From the NCBI GenBank assembly GCA_035536775.1, contig DATLNM010000050.1:1-64000 (forward strand): a DNA stretch of 64,000 nt, written 5' to 3'. The position numbers were made by a program, and so were the translations under genes. The notes below the pieces were generated by a model that saw nothing but the letters and a program-made list of their open reading frames with translations, had not been told where the DNA came from and did no database searches. The stretch is from DATLNM01 sp035536775. GTDB lineage: Bacteria; Actinomycetota; CADDZG01; WHSQ01. Each line of letters starts with the position of its first letter. Within the stretch, counting starts at the first letter, position 1. Shown in pieces: positions 15,486 through 23,980 of the stretch.

Positions 15486-17734
15486 CGACGCAAGCGCAGG
15501 GCGTTCAGTACGACGCTCACCGAGGAAAACGCCATCGCCCCCGCGGCGATCATCGGATCCAAGAGGCCAAGCATCGCCGCCGGGATCATGACGGTGTTGT
15601 AGAAGAAGGCCCAGAAGAGGTTCTGCTTGATGATCCTCAAGGTCCTGCGGGCTAGCGCGATCGCCCGCGGCGCGAGCAGTGGGTCGCCGCCGACCAATGT
15701 TAGGTCGGCCGCCTCCAGCGCGACGCCGGCACCCGTACCGATCGCGATGCCGAGATCGGCCTGAGCGAGCGCGGGCGCATCGTTGATGCCGTCACCAACG
15801 ACAGCAACCCGATGCCCTTCTGCTTGGAGGCGCTTCACCTCGGCGACCTTGCCGTCGGGCGCCACCTCGGCGAGAACACGCTCGATGCCCGTGCGCTCCG
15901 CGACGGCGGCAGCCGCAGCCGCGTTGTCACCGGTCACGAGCACCACGTCGAGGCCGAGCGAGCGCAACGTCGCCACGGCTTCTTTCGCGGTTGCCTTTAC
16001 CTCGTCGGCCACCGCTATGACACCCAAGGGCCGAGCACCTTCGGCGATCCCGATCAGGGTGTGTCCATTCTCCTGAAACTGGGTGATCTTCGAGTGGGTC
16101 TCGGGCGAGGGAACGACACCGAGCGATCTCATGCGCGCCGGGCTCCCGATCGACAGGAAGCGACCATCGACGGTTGCATCGACCCCCGCGCCGGTTTGCG
16201 ATGCGAAGGAGAGCGCCGGTGACATGGATAGGCCCTTCTCCCCCGCTGCGCGCACTATCGCCCGGGCGATGGGGTGTTCCGACGGTGACTCGGCCGATGC
16301 TGCCAGACGAAGCAGCTCGTCCGAAGTGAGACCGGCGTCTGCCTCGGGAAGCACCGCGACCACGCCCATCTCGCCTTTCGTGAGCGTTCCCGTCTTATCG
16401 AGGACCACAACGTCAACGCCATGCGTGCGTTCGAGGACGTCGCCCCCTCGGATGAGGATGCCGAGCTGCGCGCCTCGCCCCGAACCCACCATGACGGCGG
16501 CCGGCGTGGCAAGGCCCATCGCGCACGGGCAGGCGATGATCAAGACCGCGACCGCTGCGATGACGCCCTGCTCGACGGAGTGACCCGTCGCGATCCATCC
16601 GGCGAGCGTCGCGATCGCGATGACGATGACGATGGGCACGAAGATCGCCGATATCCGGTCGGCCATGCGCTCGATAGGTGCCTTGCGCGTCTGAGCCTCT
16701 TCGACAAGGGCGATGATCTGTGACAGAGCAGTCTCGGACCCCACGCGCGTTGCCCTCGCGAGGACCGAGCCTGTCGTGTTGATCGTGGCGCCGAAGATCT
16801 CGTCACCCAGGCCCTTCTCGGCAGGAACGGGCTCACCGGTCATCATCGCTTCGTCGAACGCGCTCGAGCCTTCCTCGATCACCGCATCCGTCGGGACCTT
16901 GTCCCCGGGACGGATCCGCATGACATCGCCGACAACGATCTCCTCGACCGGCACGCGCGTCTCGACGCCGTCTCGTATGACGATGGCGTCAACGGCCGCT
17001 AGCTCGAGCAAGCCTTTGATCGCGGCGGACGCGCGGCTGCGTGAACGCAGCTCTAGATAGCGCCCCAGCAAGAGGAAGGTGACAATCACTCCGGCGGTTT
17101 CGAAGTAGACATGACCACCAGCGAACAGCGCGTAGAGGGAATAGCTGTACGCCGACAGGGTCCCGAGAGCGATCAGCGTGTCCATGTTGGCCGCGAGGTG
17201 GCGCGCTTGCTTCGCGGCCATGCGCAAGAACGGCCACGCCGCCCAGAACTGCACGGGAGTGATGAGGACAAGCTGCACCCATTCGGGCACGTGCAGGATC
17301 TCATGAGCCATCCCCAGCACCACGACCGGCATGGTGAGGAGGGCAGCGATCAAGGCTCGCCGGCCCGCATCGCGCACGGCGTGCGGTGTTGCCTCTTCGT
17401 GCTCGTGTCCCCCGGATCCATGCATCCCGTGGTCACCTCGTGGAACGAGCTCGTAGCCTGCAGCCGCCACCGCGTCTACGAGATGGTCGGGCGATGCATC
17501 GTGCTCGAGGTGAACCGTCGCTCGCTCGGTCGCGAGGTTCACACCCGCATTGGCCACGCCGGGAGCGGAACGGAGCGCGTTCTCGACACGGCGCGCGCAG
17601 CTGGCACATGTCATCCCACGAACGTCGAAGTTGACTGTCGTTGCGTCTGGCGGAGGTTCGAGGACGGCGTCCTTTACCGGAGCGTCCGACTCGGTCGGCG
17701 CGTCCGGCTCGCTGATCATCGGTAGCGGTTTCAT
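15482..17734 (-). CDS. copA: Copper-translocating P1B-type ATPase
   Basis: 750 residues. One N-terminal heavy-metal domain carries GMTCASCARRVENAL (residues ~39-53). A His-rich linker (HGMHGSGGHEHEE) precedes eight predicted membrane helices. ATPase landmarks are TGEPVPAEKG, the ion-site IACPCAMGLATPAA, the phosphorylation motif DKTGTLTKGE, the SPSEHPIAR nucleotide site and GDGINDAPAL. CPC together with the MTCASC domain indicates Cu(I) export. Transcription is probably copper-controlled: a CsoR-type palindrome fills the promoter spacer and the mRNA appears leaderless. No csoR or copper chaperone gene lies next to it in this window. Confidence 0.93.
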   Translation of the reverse strand: MKPLPMISEPDAPTESDAPVKDAVLEPPPDATTVNFDVRGMTCASCARRVENALRSAPGVANAGVNLATERATVHLEHDASPDHLVDAVAAAGYELVPRGDHGMHGSGGHEHEEATPHAVRDAGRRALIAALLTMPVVVLGMAHEILHVPEWVQLVLITPVQFWAAWPFLRMAAKQARHLAANMDTLIALGTLSAYSYSLYALFAGGHVYFETAGVIVTFLLLGRYLELRSRSRASAAIKGLLELAAVDAIVIRDGVETRVPVEEIVVGDVMRIRPGDKVPTDAVIEEGSSAFDEAMMTGEPVPAEKGLGDEIFGATINTTGSVLARATRVGSETALSQIIALVEEAQTRKAPIERMADRISAIFVPIVIVIAIATLAGWIATGHSVEQGVIAAVAVLIIACPCAMGLATPAAVMVGSGRGAQLGILIRGGDVLERTHGVDVVVLDKTGTLTKGEMGVVAVLPEADAGLTSDELLRLAASAESPSEHPIARAIVRAAGEKGLSMSPALSFASQTGAGVDATVDGRFLSIGSPARMRSLGVVPSPETHSKITQFQENGHTLIGIAEGARPLGVIAVADEVKATAKEAVATLRSLGLDVVLVTGDNAAAAAAVAERTGIERVLAEVAPDGKVAEVKRLQAEGHRVAVVGDGINDAPALAQADLGIAIGTGAGVALEAADLTLVGGDPLLAPRAIALARRTLRIIKQNLFWAFFYNTVMIPAAMLGLLDPMIAAGAMAFSSVSVVLNALRLRR

Positions 17735-17741
17735 GGGCGTG

Positions 17742-17769
17742 AGTATACCCCCGGGGGGTATCTGGTCAA
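17742..17769 (-). promoter_or_regulatory. copA promoter with CsoR-like operator, probably leaderless
   Basis: Reading the minus strand, TTGACC (17769-17764) is the -35 and TATACT (17747-17742) the -10, 16 bases apart. The spacer is filled by the palindrome ATACCCCCCGGGGGTAT (17745-17761), the form of site used by CsoR copper repressors. The A of the copA ATG is the eighth base after the -10, so the transcript likely starts at the start codon. The -35 overlaps the stop codon of the upstream LLM gene. Confidence 0.8.
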
Positions 17770-18614
17770 GACCCCCCTCGCAGTTGCCTCCGGACCTCGG
17801 CGGCGAGCTCGTAAGCTCGGGGCTCCCCCGCTCCCCTCATAGTGAGGATGACCTCGGAGGCGCCCGCCTCAACGAAACCGGACAGCTTCGCGGCAACCGC
17901 TTCGGCTCCCCCTGCGCACACTTCGGGGCTCACCACCCCCGCCCACGTGATCGCAATGTCTCGCTCTCCGGCGGCGGCGCGTACCCTTGCCGCATCGGCC
18001 GCGAATCCGCCGGGCGTCCCGCCCCACCCGTTCCATGCGTCACCGAGCTCCCCCGCGAGCTGGAGCGCATCGTCGGAACGGCCGGCAACCCACACCTGGG
18101 GGCGGGGTTGGATCTCGGGCGTCGCCGGCAGCGAACTGAGCGACGTGAAGCCACTGTCGTGGTCCACCGTCGACGAGGACAGGAAATGCCTTACCGATTC
18201 GACCGCGGCACGGAACTGGGCGATCCGATCGTCGCCCGAGTGGTAGTCGATGCCGAAGGCCTCGTTCTCATCGCGGCTCGCCTCATCTCCGCTCCCTATC
18301 CCGATCGTGATCCGACCTGGTGCGATCGACGCGGCGGTCGCAGCGAGCTTGCCGATGACGGCCGGGTGCCGCAAGGTCGAGCGCGTCACGAGCGTGCCAG
18401 CACTGATCCTTTTGGTGCGCGCCGCGGCCCAACACAGCGATGTCCAGCACTCCATGAAGGGCCGGTTCTTGCCACCTGAGAGCGGCCACAGATGGTCGAA
18501 CGCCCAGATCGAATCAAGCCCCAAGTCCTCGGCGCGCACGATCGCGTCGGTGAGAACGCGCGGGTCCGAGGTGAACTGTGGAAGCGTGACGCCAACCCGA
18601 AGCTCAGGCAACAT
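17766..18614 (-). CDS. LLM-class (luciferase-like) oxidoreductase, probably F420-dependent
   Basis: 282 residues of the bacterial luciferase TIM-barrel family. Typical segments are RVGVTLPQF at the N-terminus, AEDLGLDSIWAFDHLWPL, TLVTRSTLRHPAVIGKLAAT and RITIGIGSGDEASRDENEAFG, then QPRPQVWVAGRSDDALQLAG. Actinobacterial members of this shape usually use reduced F420 rather than FMN, but no residue here proves it. The substrate is unknown. It overlaps the 3' end of the upstream membrane-protein gene by 11 bases. Confidence 0.82.
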   Translation of the reverse strand: MLPELRVGVTLPQFTSDPRVLTDAIVRAEDLGLDSIWAFDHLWPLSGGKNRPFMECWTSLCWAAARTKRISAGTLVTRSTLRHPAVIGKLAATAASIAPGRITIGIGSGDEASRDENEAFGIDYHSGDDRIAQFRAAVESVRHFLSSSTVDHDSGFTSLSSLPATPEIQPRPQVWVAGRSDDALQLAGELGDAWNGWGGTPGGFAADAARVRAAAGERDIAITWAGVVSPEVCAGGAEAVAAKLSGFVEAGASEVILTMRGAGEPRAYELAAEVRRQLRGGS

Positions 18615-19383
18615 TCACCATCAGATATCGGATGAGGAATTCAGATACGCCGGCGGTGAGCAGGGCGACGTAATACAGACCTGTCGCCGACTGGATCGAG
18701 CGGATCTTGATGCAGCGCCTCACCATCCACGTGACGACACCAGTGAAGCCCACTAACAGGAGCCAGATGACGAAGAATCCAGCTCCGAATGAGTCGCCGA
18801 ATCCCGGGATCCCCAGAACCGCGCCTTCGGTCGATGCGTTGGCGAGGCGGCCGGTCGCGATCAGCCCCAAGATCGCGGTCGCGCCGGTGGCGATGAGCGA
18901 GGCGACCGTGAGGCGCGCCAGTGCCCACGTCTTCAGACCGGGCTGATTGAGGTACCAGTGACCGAGCAGCATCCCGCTGGTCACGCCTCCGAGAAGCGCG
19001 GCGCCGGCGATGAGCTCGAGGGCCGCGAGTACCGCAGGCCAGCCTGCAAGCGTCGCCCCTGATGCTGCAAGAGCGGCGCATCCAACCAGCGCGGTGATCC
19101 CGCCGATGACCGCGCCGGGGACGTCGGTGCGTGAGTATTGGACGAGAACATAGAGCGCGCAACCGACGAGGCACGCGATCACGAGCTGGGATTGCGGACC
19201 GTCAGCTCCGGTCGAACGCGCTGCGGCGAACGCGGCGGCGGCGAGAGCGAGGATGACCCACGCGGTGATCCGGAAGTGCCCGCGCTTGACCTCGGCCCAC
19301 GACTGGGTCCATGCCGTCAGGCCGATCAAGCCGACGGTCCATTCGAGCATCACGAGCGCGACGACACCGCCTGCTCCGGTCAC
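18604..19383 (-). CDS. Polytopic membrane protein of unknown function
   Basis: About 259 residues from a GTG at 19383 that overlaps the YkvA-family stop as GTGA. I do not recognise a family. It shows seven or eight hydrophobic segments: VVALVMLEWTVGLIGLTAW, a WVILALAAAAFAAA helix, LVIACLVGCALYVLV, AVIGGITALVGCAALAASG, an AALELIAGAALLGGVTSGML helix with HWYLNQPG after it, and two C-terminal helices around FFVIWLLLVGFTGVVTWMV. The HWYLNQPGLK loop is the most distinctive piece. It lies in a run from glucokinase through YkvA to the LLM oxidoreductase. Confidence 0.7.
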   Translation of the reverse strand: MTGAGGVVALVMLEWTVGLIGLTAWTQSWAEVKRGHFRITAWVILALAAAAFAAARSTGADGPQSQLVIACLVGCALYVLVQYSRTDVPGAVIGGITALVGCAALAASGATLAGWPAVLAALELIAGAALLGGVTSGMLLGHWYLNQPGLKTWALARLTVASLIATGATAILGLIATGRLANASTEGAVLGIPGFGDSFGAGFFVIWLLLVGFTGVVTWMVRRCIKIRSIQSATGLYYVALLTAGVSEFLIRYLMVNVA

Positions 19384-19781
19384 GTGGGGCTGGAGAACCT
19401 CTTCTTGATCCACCCTGGGATGAAGCTCGTCGAGATGTCGAGGATGTTCCGCACGATCTCCAACACGTCTTCGTCGCCGTCCCAGTGCTCTTTAACGACG
19501 TCGTCGGGCACGCGGTTCAAGATGTGATCGAGGGCGAAAGCCGCGATCGCGAGATCGTCGAGCTGGCCCACGCCTGGGATGAAGTCCGGGATGATGTCAA
19601 CCGGCGAGAACAGATAGCCCCCGAGCAATACCAGGATCGCCTTGCTCCGCGCTGGAACGCGAGGGTCACGAGCGAGTCGCCACACGAGGCGGACCAGCCG
19701 TGGCGCGAGGAGTGCGTACTCCTTGAGCTTTGTCTGCTCGGGAGTGAGATCGCCGTTCGGAAGGTCCAGCCGGTCATCCAC
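19380..19781 (-). CDS. YkvA/DUF1232 family membrane-associated protein
   Basis: 133 residues with the DUF1232 signature: PARSKAILVLLGGYLFSPVD followed by IIPDFIPGVGQLDDLAI. This short hydrophobic hairpin is the whole recognisable domain; the flanks are charged. The biochemical role of the family is not established. The gene overlaps the end of the glucokinase gene by eight bases and the start of the next membrane-protein gene by four, so it is part of that operon. Confidence 0.85.
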   Translation of the reverse strand: MDDRLDLPNGDLTPEQTKLKEYALLAPRLVRLVWRLARDPRVPARSKAILVLLGGYLFSPVDIIPDFIPGVGQLDDLAIAAFALDHILNRVPDDVVKEHWDGDEDVLEIVRNILDISTSFIPGWIKKRFSSPT

Positions 19782-20769
19782 CGCCAGCCTCCTGCGACTC
19801 GAGGAGATCGAACGCCAGACATGCAGCTCCGACGATGCCTGCGTCCGGGCCGAGCTTCGAAACGTCGAGACGCACCGGGCGACGGCGTTGCGCGAGCGTC
19901 ATCTGTGCAAGCTGATCGCGCGCGGGACCCAGGAACGGCTCACCTGCACCCGTGACGCTGCCGGCGAGAACGATGATCTCGGGGTCGAACATGTTGACGA
20001 TGTTGGACAGTCCGATGCCGAGATAGCGGCCGGCGGTGCGCAGGATGGAGCGCGCCGCCTCGTCCATCTGGCGGGCTGCCTTTGCAACGTGCTCAGTCGT
20101 GATGTCATCTATCGACCCAGCGAACGAGAGCATCGAAGTCGACGCGTCCTTTGAGGCCTCGGCCCGCGCTATGCGGGCGATCGCGTTACCAGAGGCGAGC
20201 TGCTCGAGACAACCTTTCAGTCCACAAGGACATTCGGGACCCGAGGGTTCGACCACCGTGTGGCCAGCCTCCGCGGCGGCACCGTTCGCGCCTCGCAGCA
20301 CGCGGCCGCTGACGACGAAGCCGCTCCCGATCCCTGTACCGATCGTCACCATCGCAACATCATCGAAGCCTTGGGCGACACCGAACCGACGCTCTCCCCA
20401 CACGGCCGCGTTGGCATCGTTATCGACGGCGATAGGCAGCTTCGTGCGCGCCGCCAGTGCCTGGGTGACGTGGGGATCGTCGTAGATGACGTTGGGTGAG
20501 AACGTGACGCTTCCGGAGTCGAGATCCACGAACCCTGCCACTCCAACTCCGACCGCCAGGGGTGGGCCCTGGTCCGACGCGCGATCGAGCAGCTCGTCGA
20601 CGACGCTGACTATCCCCTTGGTGCCTGCCGAATGATCGGTGGGGTATTCAACGCGCTCCTGAACCTCACCATCTGAGGTGACGAGCGCGCCCTTGGTCGC
20701 GGTACCGCCCGTGTCCACGCCGATGACCAACCGGCGGACGGACGCGGACGCGTCAGCCGAAGTCGACAC
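19774..20769 (-). CDS. glk: ROK-family glucokinase
   Basis: About 331 residues from a GTG at 20769 (VSTSADASASVRR). ATP-binding GVDTGGTATKGALV opens the protein, with GVGVAGFVDLDSG, VDNDANAAVWGE (catalytic Asp) and TIGTGIGSG following. The ROK zinc motif is present as CPCGLKGCLEQLASG. This is the actinobacterial ROK glucokinase pattern, phosphorylating glucose to glucose 6-phosphate with ATP. There is no N-terminal helix-turn-helix, so it is an enzyme rather than a ROK repressor. Glucose released from trehalose or glycogen by the cluster at 48-64 kb would be its substrate. Confidence 0.88.
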   Translation of the reverse strand: MSTSADASASVRRLVIGVDTGGTATKGALVTSDGEVQERVEYPTDHSAGTKGIVSVVDELLDRASDQGPPLAVGVGVAGFVDLDSGSVTFSPNVIYDDPHVTQALAARTKLPIAVDNDANAAVWGERRFGVAQGFDDVAMVTIGTGIGSGFVVSGRVLRGANGAAAEAGHTVVEPSGPECPCGLKGCLEQLASGNAIARIARAEASKDASTSMLSFAGSIDDITTEHVAKAARQMDEAARSILRTAGRYLGIGLSNIVNMFDPEIIVLAGSVTGAGEPFLGPARDQLAQMTLAQRRRPVRLDVSKLGPDAGIVGAACLAFDLLESQEAGGG

Positions 20770-21055
20770 GCCTAACCGTCCCGTCGTCGTCGTCCACAGC
20801 CTGGGTGGCAGATCTCGCTGCAGTTTCGGCCTTCTCGACCGGAGTGAGGAAGGCTTCTGCTTCCTCCACGAGTATCCCGAAAGCGAGCACCAGCTCGCGC
20901 GCTGCATTCATGAGGTGCTCCGTGAGCTCAGGCTTCGCGCCACGCACCATTCCGATCGCGGAACAGATCGGGCAGTACGCGCAGTTGGGTCGATGCGTGT
21001 GCCCGCTGTCGAACAGGTCGCTGTAACGGGCCGCACGCAGCTGCTCTTCGTCCAT
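20753..21055 (-). CDS. Small CxxC-containing protein of unknown function
   Basis: 100 residues, not recognised. A single cysteine cluster CAYCPIC (residues 25-31), preceded by GHTHRPN, suggests a metal site or redox pair. The remainder is helical, with a MNAARELVLAFGILVEEAE segment that could be amphipathic, and an acidic DDDDGT tail. It overlaps the glucokinase start by 17 bases and follows the SRPBCC gene, so it is probably co-expressed with both. Confidence 0.75.
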   Translation of the reverse strand: MDEEQLRAARYSDLFDSGHTHRPNCAYCPICSAIGMVRGAKPELTEHLMNAARELVLAFGILVEEAEAFLTPVEKAETAARSATQAVDDDDGTVRRVDFG

Positions 21056-21067
21056 ACAGGCAGGGTA

Positions 21068-21505
21068 CTAGCCCTGGCTCGCGACCCTTTTCTTGAGGCC
21101 CTCCAAGGCGGTTCGCACGATCTGCTTCTCGCCTTGGCGCTTGATGAACCCAGGCACTGGGAACCCGAGGTCGGCCGTCATCTCATAGGTCACATCGGTT
21201 GTGTCACCAAATTCGTCGAACGTGTATGAGCCCTCGAGCGAGTTGAGGTCACCCTCGACCAACTTCCATGAGAACGACTCCGGCGCGGAGGAATAGTCGT
21301 ATTGAAGGGTGTACGTGATCGTCTTGACCTTGGCGTCGACCTGCCACCACACCTTGAGGGGCCGGCCTTCGTCGTCGCGCTCTTTGACCTCGACCTTCTT
21401 CACCCCGTCGGCCCACGAGGGATAGGACTCGAAATCGATGGCCGCCTGGAACAGCTCGTCCGCTCTCGCCTCGATATCGATGGAGTCCTTGACCGAGTCA
21501 GCCAT
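21068..21505 (-). CDS. SRPBCC / polyketide cyclase-like ligand-binding protein
   Basis: 145 residues from the ATG at 21505 (MADSVKDSIDIEA). The START/Bet v1-like pattern is clear: SIDIEARADELFQAAIDFES, YPSWADGVKKVEV, a WKLVEGDLNSLEGSYTF beta region, and the C-terminal long helix IVRTALEGLKKRV. Proteins of this type bind hydrophobic ligands in a helix-grip cavity; the ligand is unknown. It overlaps the metallophosphoesterase stop by eight bases. Confidence 0.82.
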   Translation of the reverse strand: MADSVKDSIDIEARADELFQAAIDFESYPSWADGVKKVEVKERDDEGRPLKVWWQVDAKVKTITYTLQYDYSSAPESFSWKLVEGDLNSLEGSYTFDEFGDTTDVTYEMTADLGFPVPGFIKRQGEKQIVRTALEGLKKRVASQG

Positions 21506-22310
21506 GACGGGTCCCTTCTCTCTCTTGCGACTGGGTTTCGTGGCGCCATGCACGCTTCGTTCCGCGGAAGTATCCGACATTGACGCACAGCGTGCGCCCC
21601 ACCGAAACACACGAGAGGAGGGGCTGGTGCACGTGGCCGAAATATGCACGGCGAGGTTGCACATCACGGATGTATTGGAGGAGGTCCTCACTGCCGCGCT
21701 CGGACTTTCCCGCGAGGGTATCGAAGCAAAGTTCGGGGATGGCCGGCGGGATGTGAGAGCAGAGGACGTCAACCTCTCCGAGGGACTCGATCTTGGAACG
21801 CATCTCGGCTTCTGTGATCTCACCTGGGACGCCCAGCGGCGTGGGGAGGGCGCCGCCCACGAACCCGAAACGTTCACCCTCGAGATCGATGGCGGCGCCG
21901 TCGGCCATCTGCACTGAAGGGGTCTCGGCAACGAATCTCTGTGCCACCACCGGGTTGTCGACGTTGCCGAGGATGAGGTACGTCGGATCAGGCAACGCCG
22001 CGAAGACCTCTTCGTACTGTGCCGTCACCTTGGTGGCGATCGAAGTCCTGATCTCATCCTCGCGGCCCTCGGAACGCTTTCGCATCACAGCACGGGCATC
22101 CTCGACCAGTCCGGCAGTGCGCAACTTGACGACTTCGGCCACGGCATCTACGGAAAACACCTCCGTGAGGATGCCGGTCATGGTGATGTAGTCGAGCAGG
22201 TTGATCAGGTCGCCTAGCAGCAGCAGGGTCGAGCCTTCGGGGACCGCTTGAGGGAGTTCGGCCGATGCACCGTGGAGATCCGAGACGACGTAGATGGACA
22301 CGACCGGCAT
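21498..22310 (-). CDS. Calcineurin-like metallophosphoesterase
   Basis: About 270 residues from the ATG at 22310 (MPVVSIYVVSDLHG); an ATG at 22334 would overlap the divergent gene. Metal-binding motifs are VSDLHG, LGDLINLLDY, LGNVDN, CSHIPP and FGHVHQPL, in the expected order for a two-metal phosphoesterase of the YfcE/MJ0936 style. The substrate could be a phosphodiester or phosphomonoester and cannot be told from sequence. A helical insertion (residues ~50-100, rich in Arg/Glu) between the second and third motifs is longer than in the minimal family. Confidence 0.85.
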   Translation of the reverse strand: MPVVSIYVVSDLHGASAELPQAVPEGSTLLLLGDLINLLDYITMTGILTEVFSVDAVAEVVKLRTAGLVEDARAVMRKRSEGREDEIRTSIATKVTAQYEEVFAALPDPTYLILGNVDNPVVAQRFVAETPSVQMADGAAIDLEGERFGFVGGALPTPLGVPGEITEAEMRSKIESLGEVDVLCSHIPPAIPELCFDTLAGKSERGSEDLLQYIRDVQPRRAYFGHVHQPLLSCVSVGRTLCVNVGYFRGTKRAWRHETQSQEREGTRHG

Positions 22311-22327
22311 CGTAATGTCACCGCGCG

Positions 22328-23176
22328 ATGGCACTTCGACTGTACGTACACGGGGGCGTCGCCGGTGTCGCCAAGGGCCCGCTTCCCTCGCTGCGCGCCT
22401 CTATCGATGCGGCGTCGGGAGCCCGGGCGGCGGTCGATGCTGTGGAGCTCGCGATCAGGGTCCTCGAAGACGATCCGAGGCTCAATGCGGGTTGGGGCTC
22501 GGTGCTTTCGCGCGCCGGCATGGTCGAGCTCGACGCCGGGATCGCCGACGGCTCCACGGGTCGCTACGGCGGAGTGGTGACCGTCGCGGTGCGGAATCCG
22601 ATCTCACTCGCCCGCTACGTGATGACGGAAAGTCCTCACGTGTTGATGGGCGGCCCTGCCGCCGCCTCGCTCGGCGACGCGGAGGCCATGACCACAACGA
22701 CGCCCGAGCAACATGCGCGCTGGGAGGAGGTGGCGGCCCATGATGGATTCACCTCCGAGACCTTCGGCGCGCCCGAGTATGTCGACACGGTCGGCGCGAT
22801 CGCGATCGATGATGACGGTCACCTCGCGGCAGGGTCGTCGACGGGGGGCGTTTTCGGAAAGATGTCGGGTCGAATCGGGGATGCGGCGATATTCGGTGCG
22901 GGTCTGTACGCATCGCGCTCGGCTGCCGCGGTGGGAACGGGCGTAGGCGAGGCATTCCTCGAGACCCTCGCGTGCGCTCGCATCGGGCTTTTGATCGAGG
23001 GCGGAGCACATCCCCAGGCAGCGTGCGAGGAGGTCGTGACTGCCATCACGGCGGGGAGCGACATCCCCGCGGCGATCCTGGCCCTAGGCGGTGACGGTCG
23101 GGTTGGCGCCGCCTATCGGGGCGGAGCATGGGCGGTCGAAGGGCCCGAAGGGCCGATCACCGCGAGGCAGATCTAG
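22328..23176 (+). CDS. Isoaspartyl peptidase / L-asparaginase type 2 (Ntn hydrolase)
   Basis: 282 residues of the threonine-nucleophile T2 family. N-terminal half: VHGGVAGVAKG, LEDDPRLNAGWGSVLSRAG and LDAGIADGST. The autocleavage/nucleophile site is DTVGAIAIDDDGHLAAGSST, with Thr becoming the new N-terminus of the beta subunit after self-cleavage; GRIGDAAIFGAGLYA follows. It should hydrolyse beta-aspartyl dipeptides or asparagine. It is transcribed divergently from the metallophosphoesterase and ends in a palindromic ATCTAG-GT-CTAGAT shared with the convergent gene's stop. Confidence 0.87.
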   Translation: MALRLYVHGGVAGVAKGPLPSLRASIDAASGARAAVDAVELAIRVLEDDPRLNAGWGSVLSRAGMVELDAGIADGSTGRYGGVVTVAVRNPISLARYVMTESPHVLMGGPAAASLGDAEAMTTTTPEQHARWEEVAAHDGFTSETFGAPEYVDTVGAIAIDDDGHLAAGSSTGGVFGKMSGRIGDAAIFGAGLYASRSAAAVGTGVGEAFLETLACARIGLLIEGGAHPQAACEEVVTAITAGSDIPAAILALGGDGRVGAAYRGGAWAVEGPEGPITARQI

Positions 23177-23178
23177 GT

Positions 23179-23967
23179 CTAGATGCCGGGCGTTTCTACC
23201 GGAACCTCGGTGATGTCTTCCGGATCGACCGAGATGCCCCCGGTGAGCGCGGACATCACGAAGCCCAGCATCAGCAGCATGATCATCCCCAGCACGACGA
23301 ACGTGAAGCGCCGTCCAACCAGGAACGCGGAGTTGTGCCGTCCGTTGGCCTCTTGCCACGCATCATGAGCCGCCGCCGCCCAGAGAGCGGTTGCCACGAG
23401 GCCATAGGCAACGGTGATCCACACCGGCGCGCCTTGGATTCCGAACACAAGCGTCGCGCCGACCGCAAAGATGCTGATGACGCCGCGAGAGATCGCTTCG
23501 CCCCAGAGACCCATCATTGCGTGGCCCGCCCCCGGGAAGAACAGGGACATCAGCGCCATCGCATTCGCGTCTCGCTCCGGCCGCTCGACCTCGGGCTTTA
23601 CCGACTCGGCAAGCTTCGTGCCACAGACCGGACAGACGATCTCCTCGATGTGGTTCTCCGAGTCACACGAGGGGCAGGTCCAGAAGATGCCTTGATCGGT
23701 CGCCTTGAACGCGCCGCGCTGGCTGATGACGGCGGGTGTGCCATCGCTCTCAGCTGGTGCGGCCCCGTCCACGACGGCCCCAGCCCCCACCACGGCCGGC
23801 ACCATCGGAACGGGCGTCCCGACCATTGCCCCTGGCGGGGGGGGTGGAGGCGCGGGCGCCGTGAACCTCATCAGGCATTGCCCGCACCATTCCGCCTTGG
23901 GCGGATTCGACGCCCCGCAACGGGGGCACCTGATCTTCTCTGTCGTCCCCCCGGGTTCTGCTTGCAC
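23179..23967 (-). CDS. Double zinc-ribbon membrane protein
   Basis: 262 residues. Two rubredoxin-like zinc ribbons are visible: CPRCGASNPPKAEWCGQC near the N-terminus and CPSCDSENHIEEIVCPVCG around residues 98-116. A Pro/Ala/Val-rich linker separates them. The C-terminal half has about four hydrophobic helices, beginning with MALMSLFFPGAGHAMMGLWG, which resembles the glycine-rich entry of TM2-type membrane domains. It is probably cytoplasmic ribbon plus membrane anchor. Function unknown; no partner is evident. Confidence 0.78.
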   Translation of the reverse strand: MQAEPGGTTEKIRCPRCGASNPPKAEWCGQCLMRFTAPAPPPPPPGAMVGTPVPMVPAVVGAGAVVDGAAPAESDGTPAVISQRGAFKATDQGIFWTCPSCDSENHIEEIVCPVCGTKLAESVKPEVERPERDANAMALMSLFFPGAGHAMMGLWGEAISRGVISIFAVGATLVFGIQGAPVWITVAYGLVATALWAAAAHDAWQEANGRHNSAFLVGRRFTFVVLGMIMLLMLGFVMSALTGGISVDPEDITEVPVETPGI

Positions 23968-23980
23968 GGGGACAGTCTAT

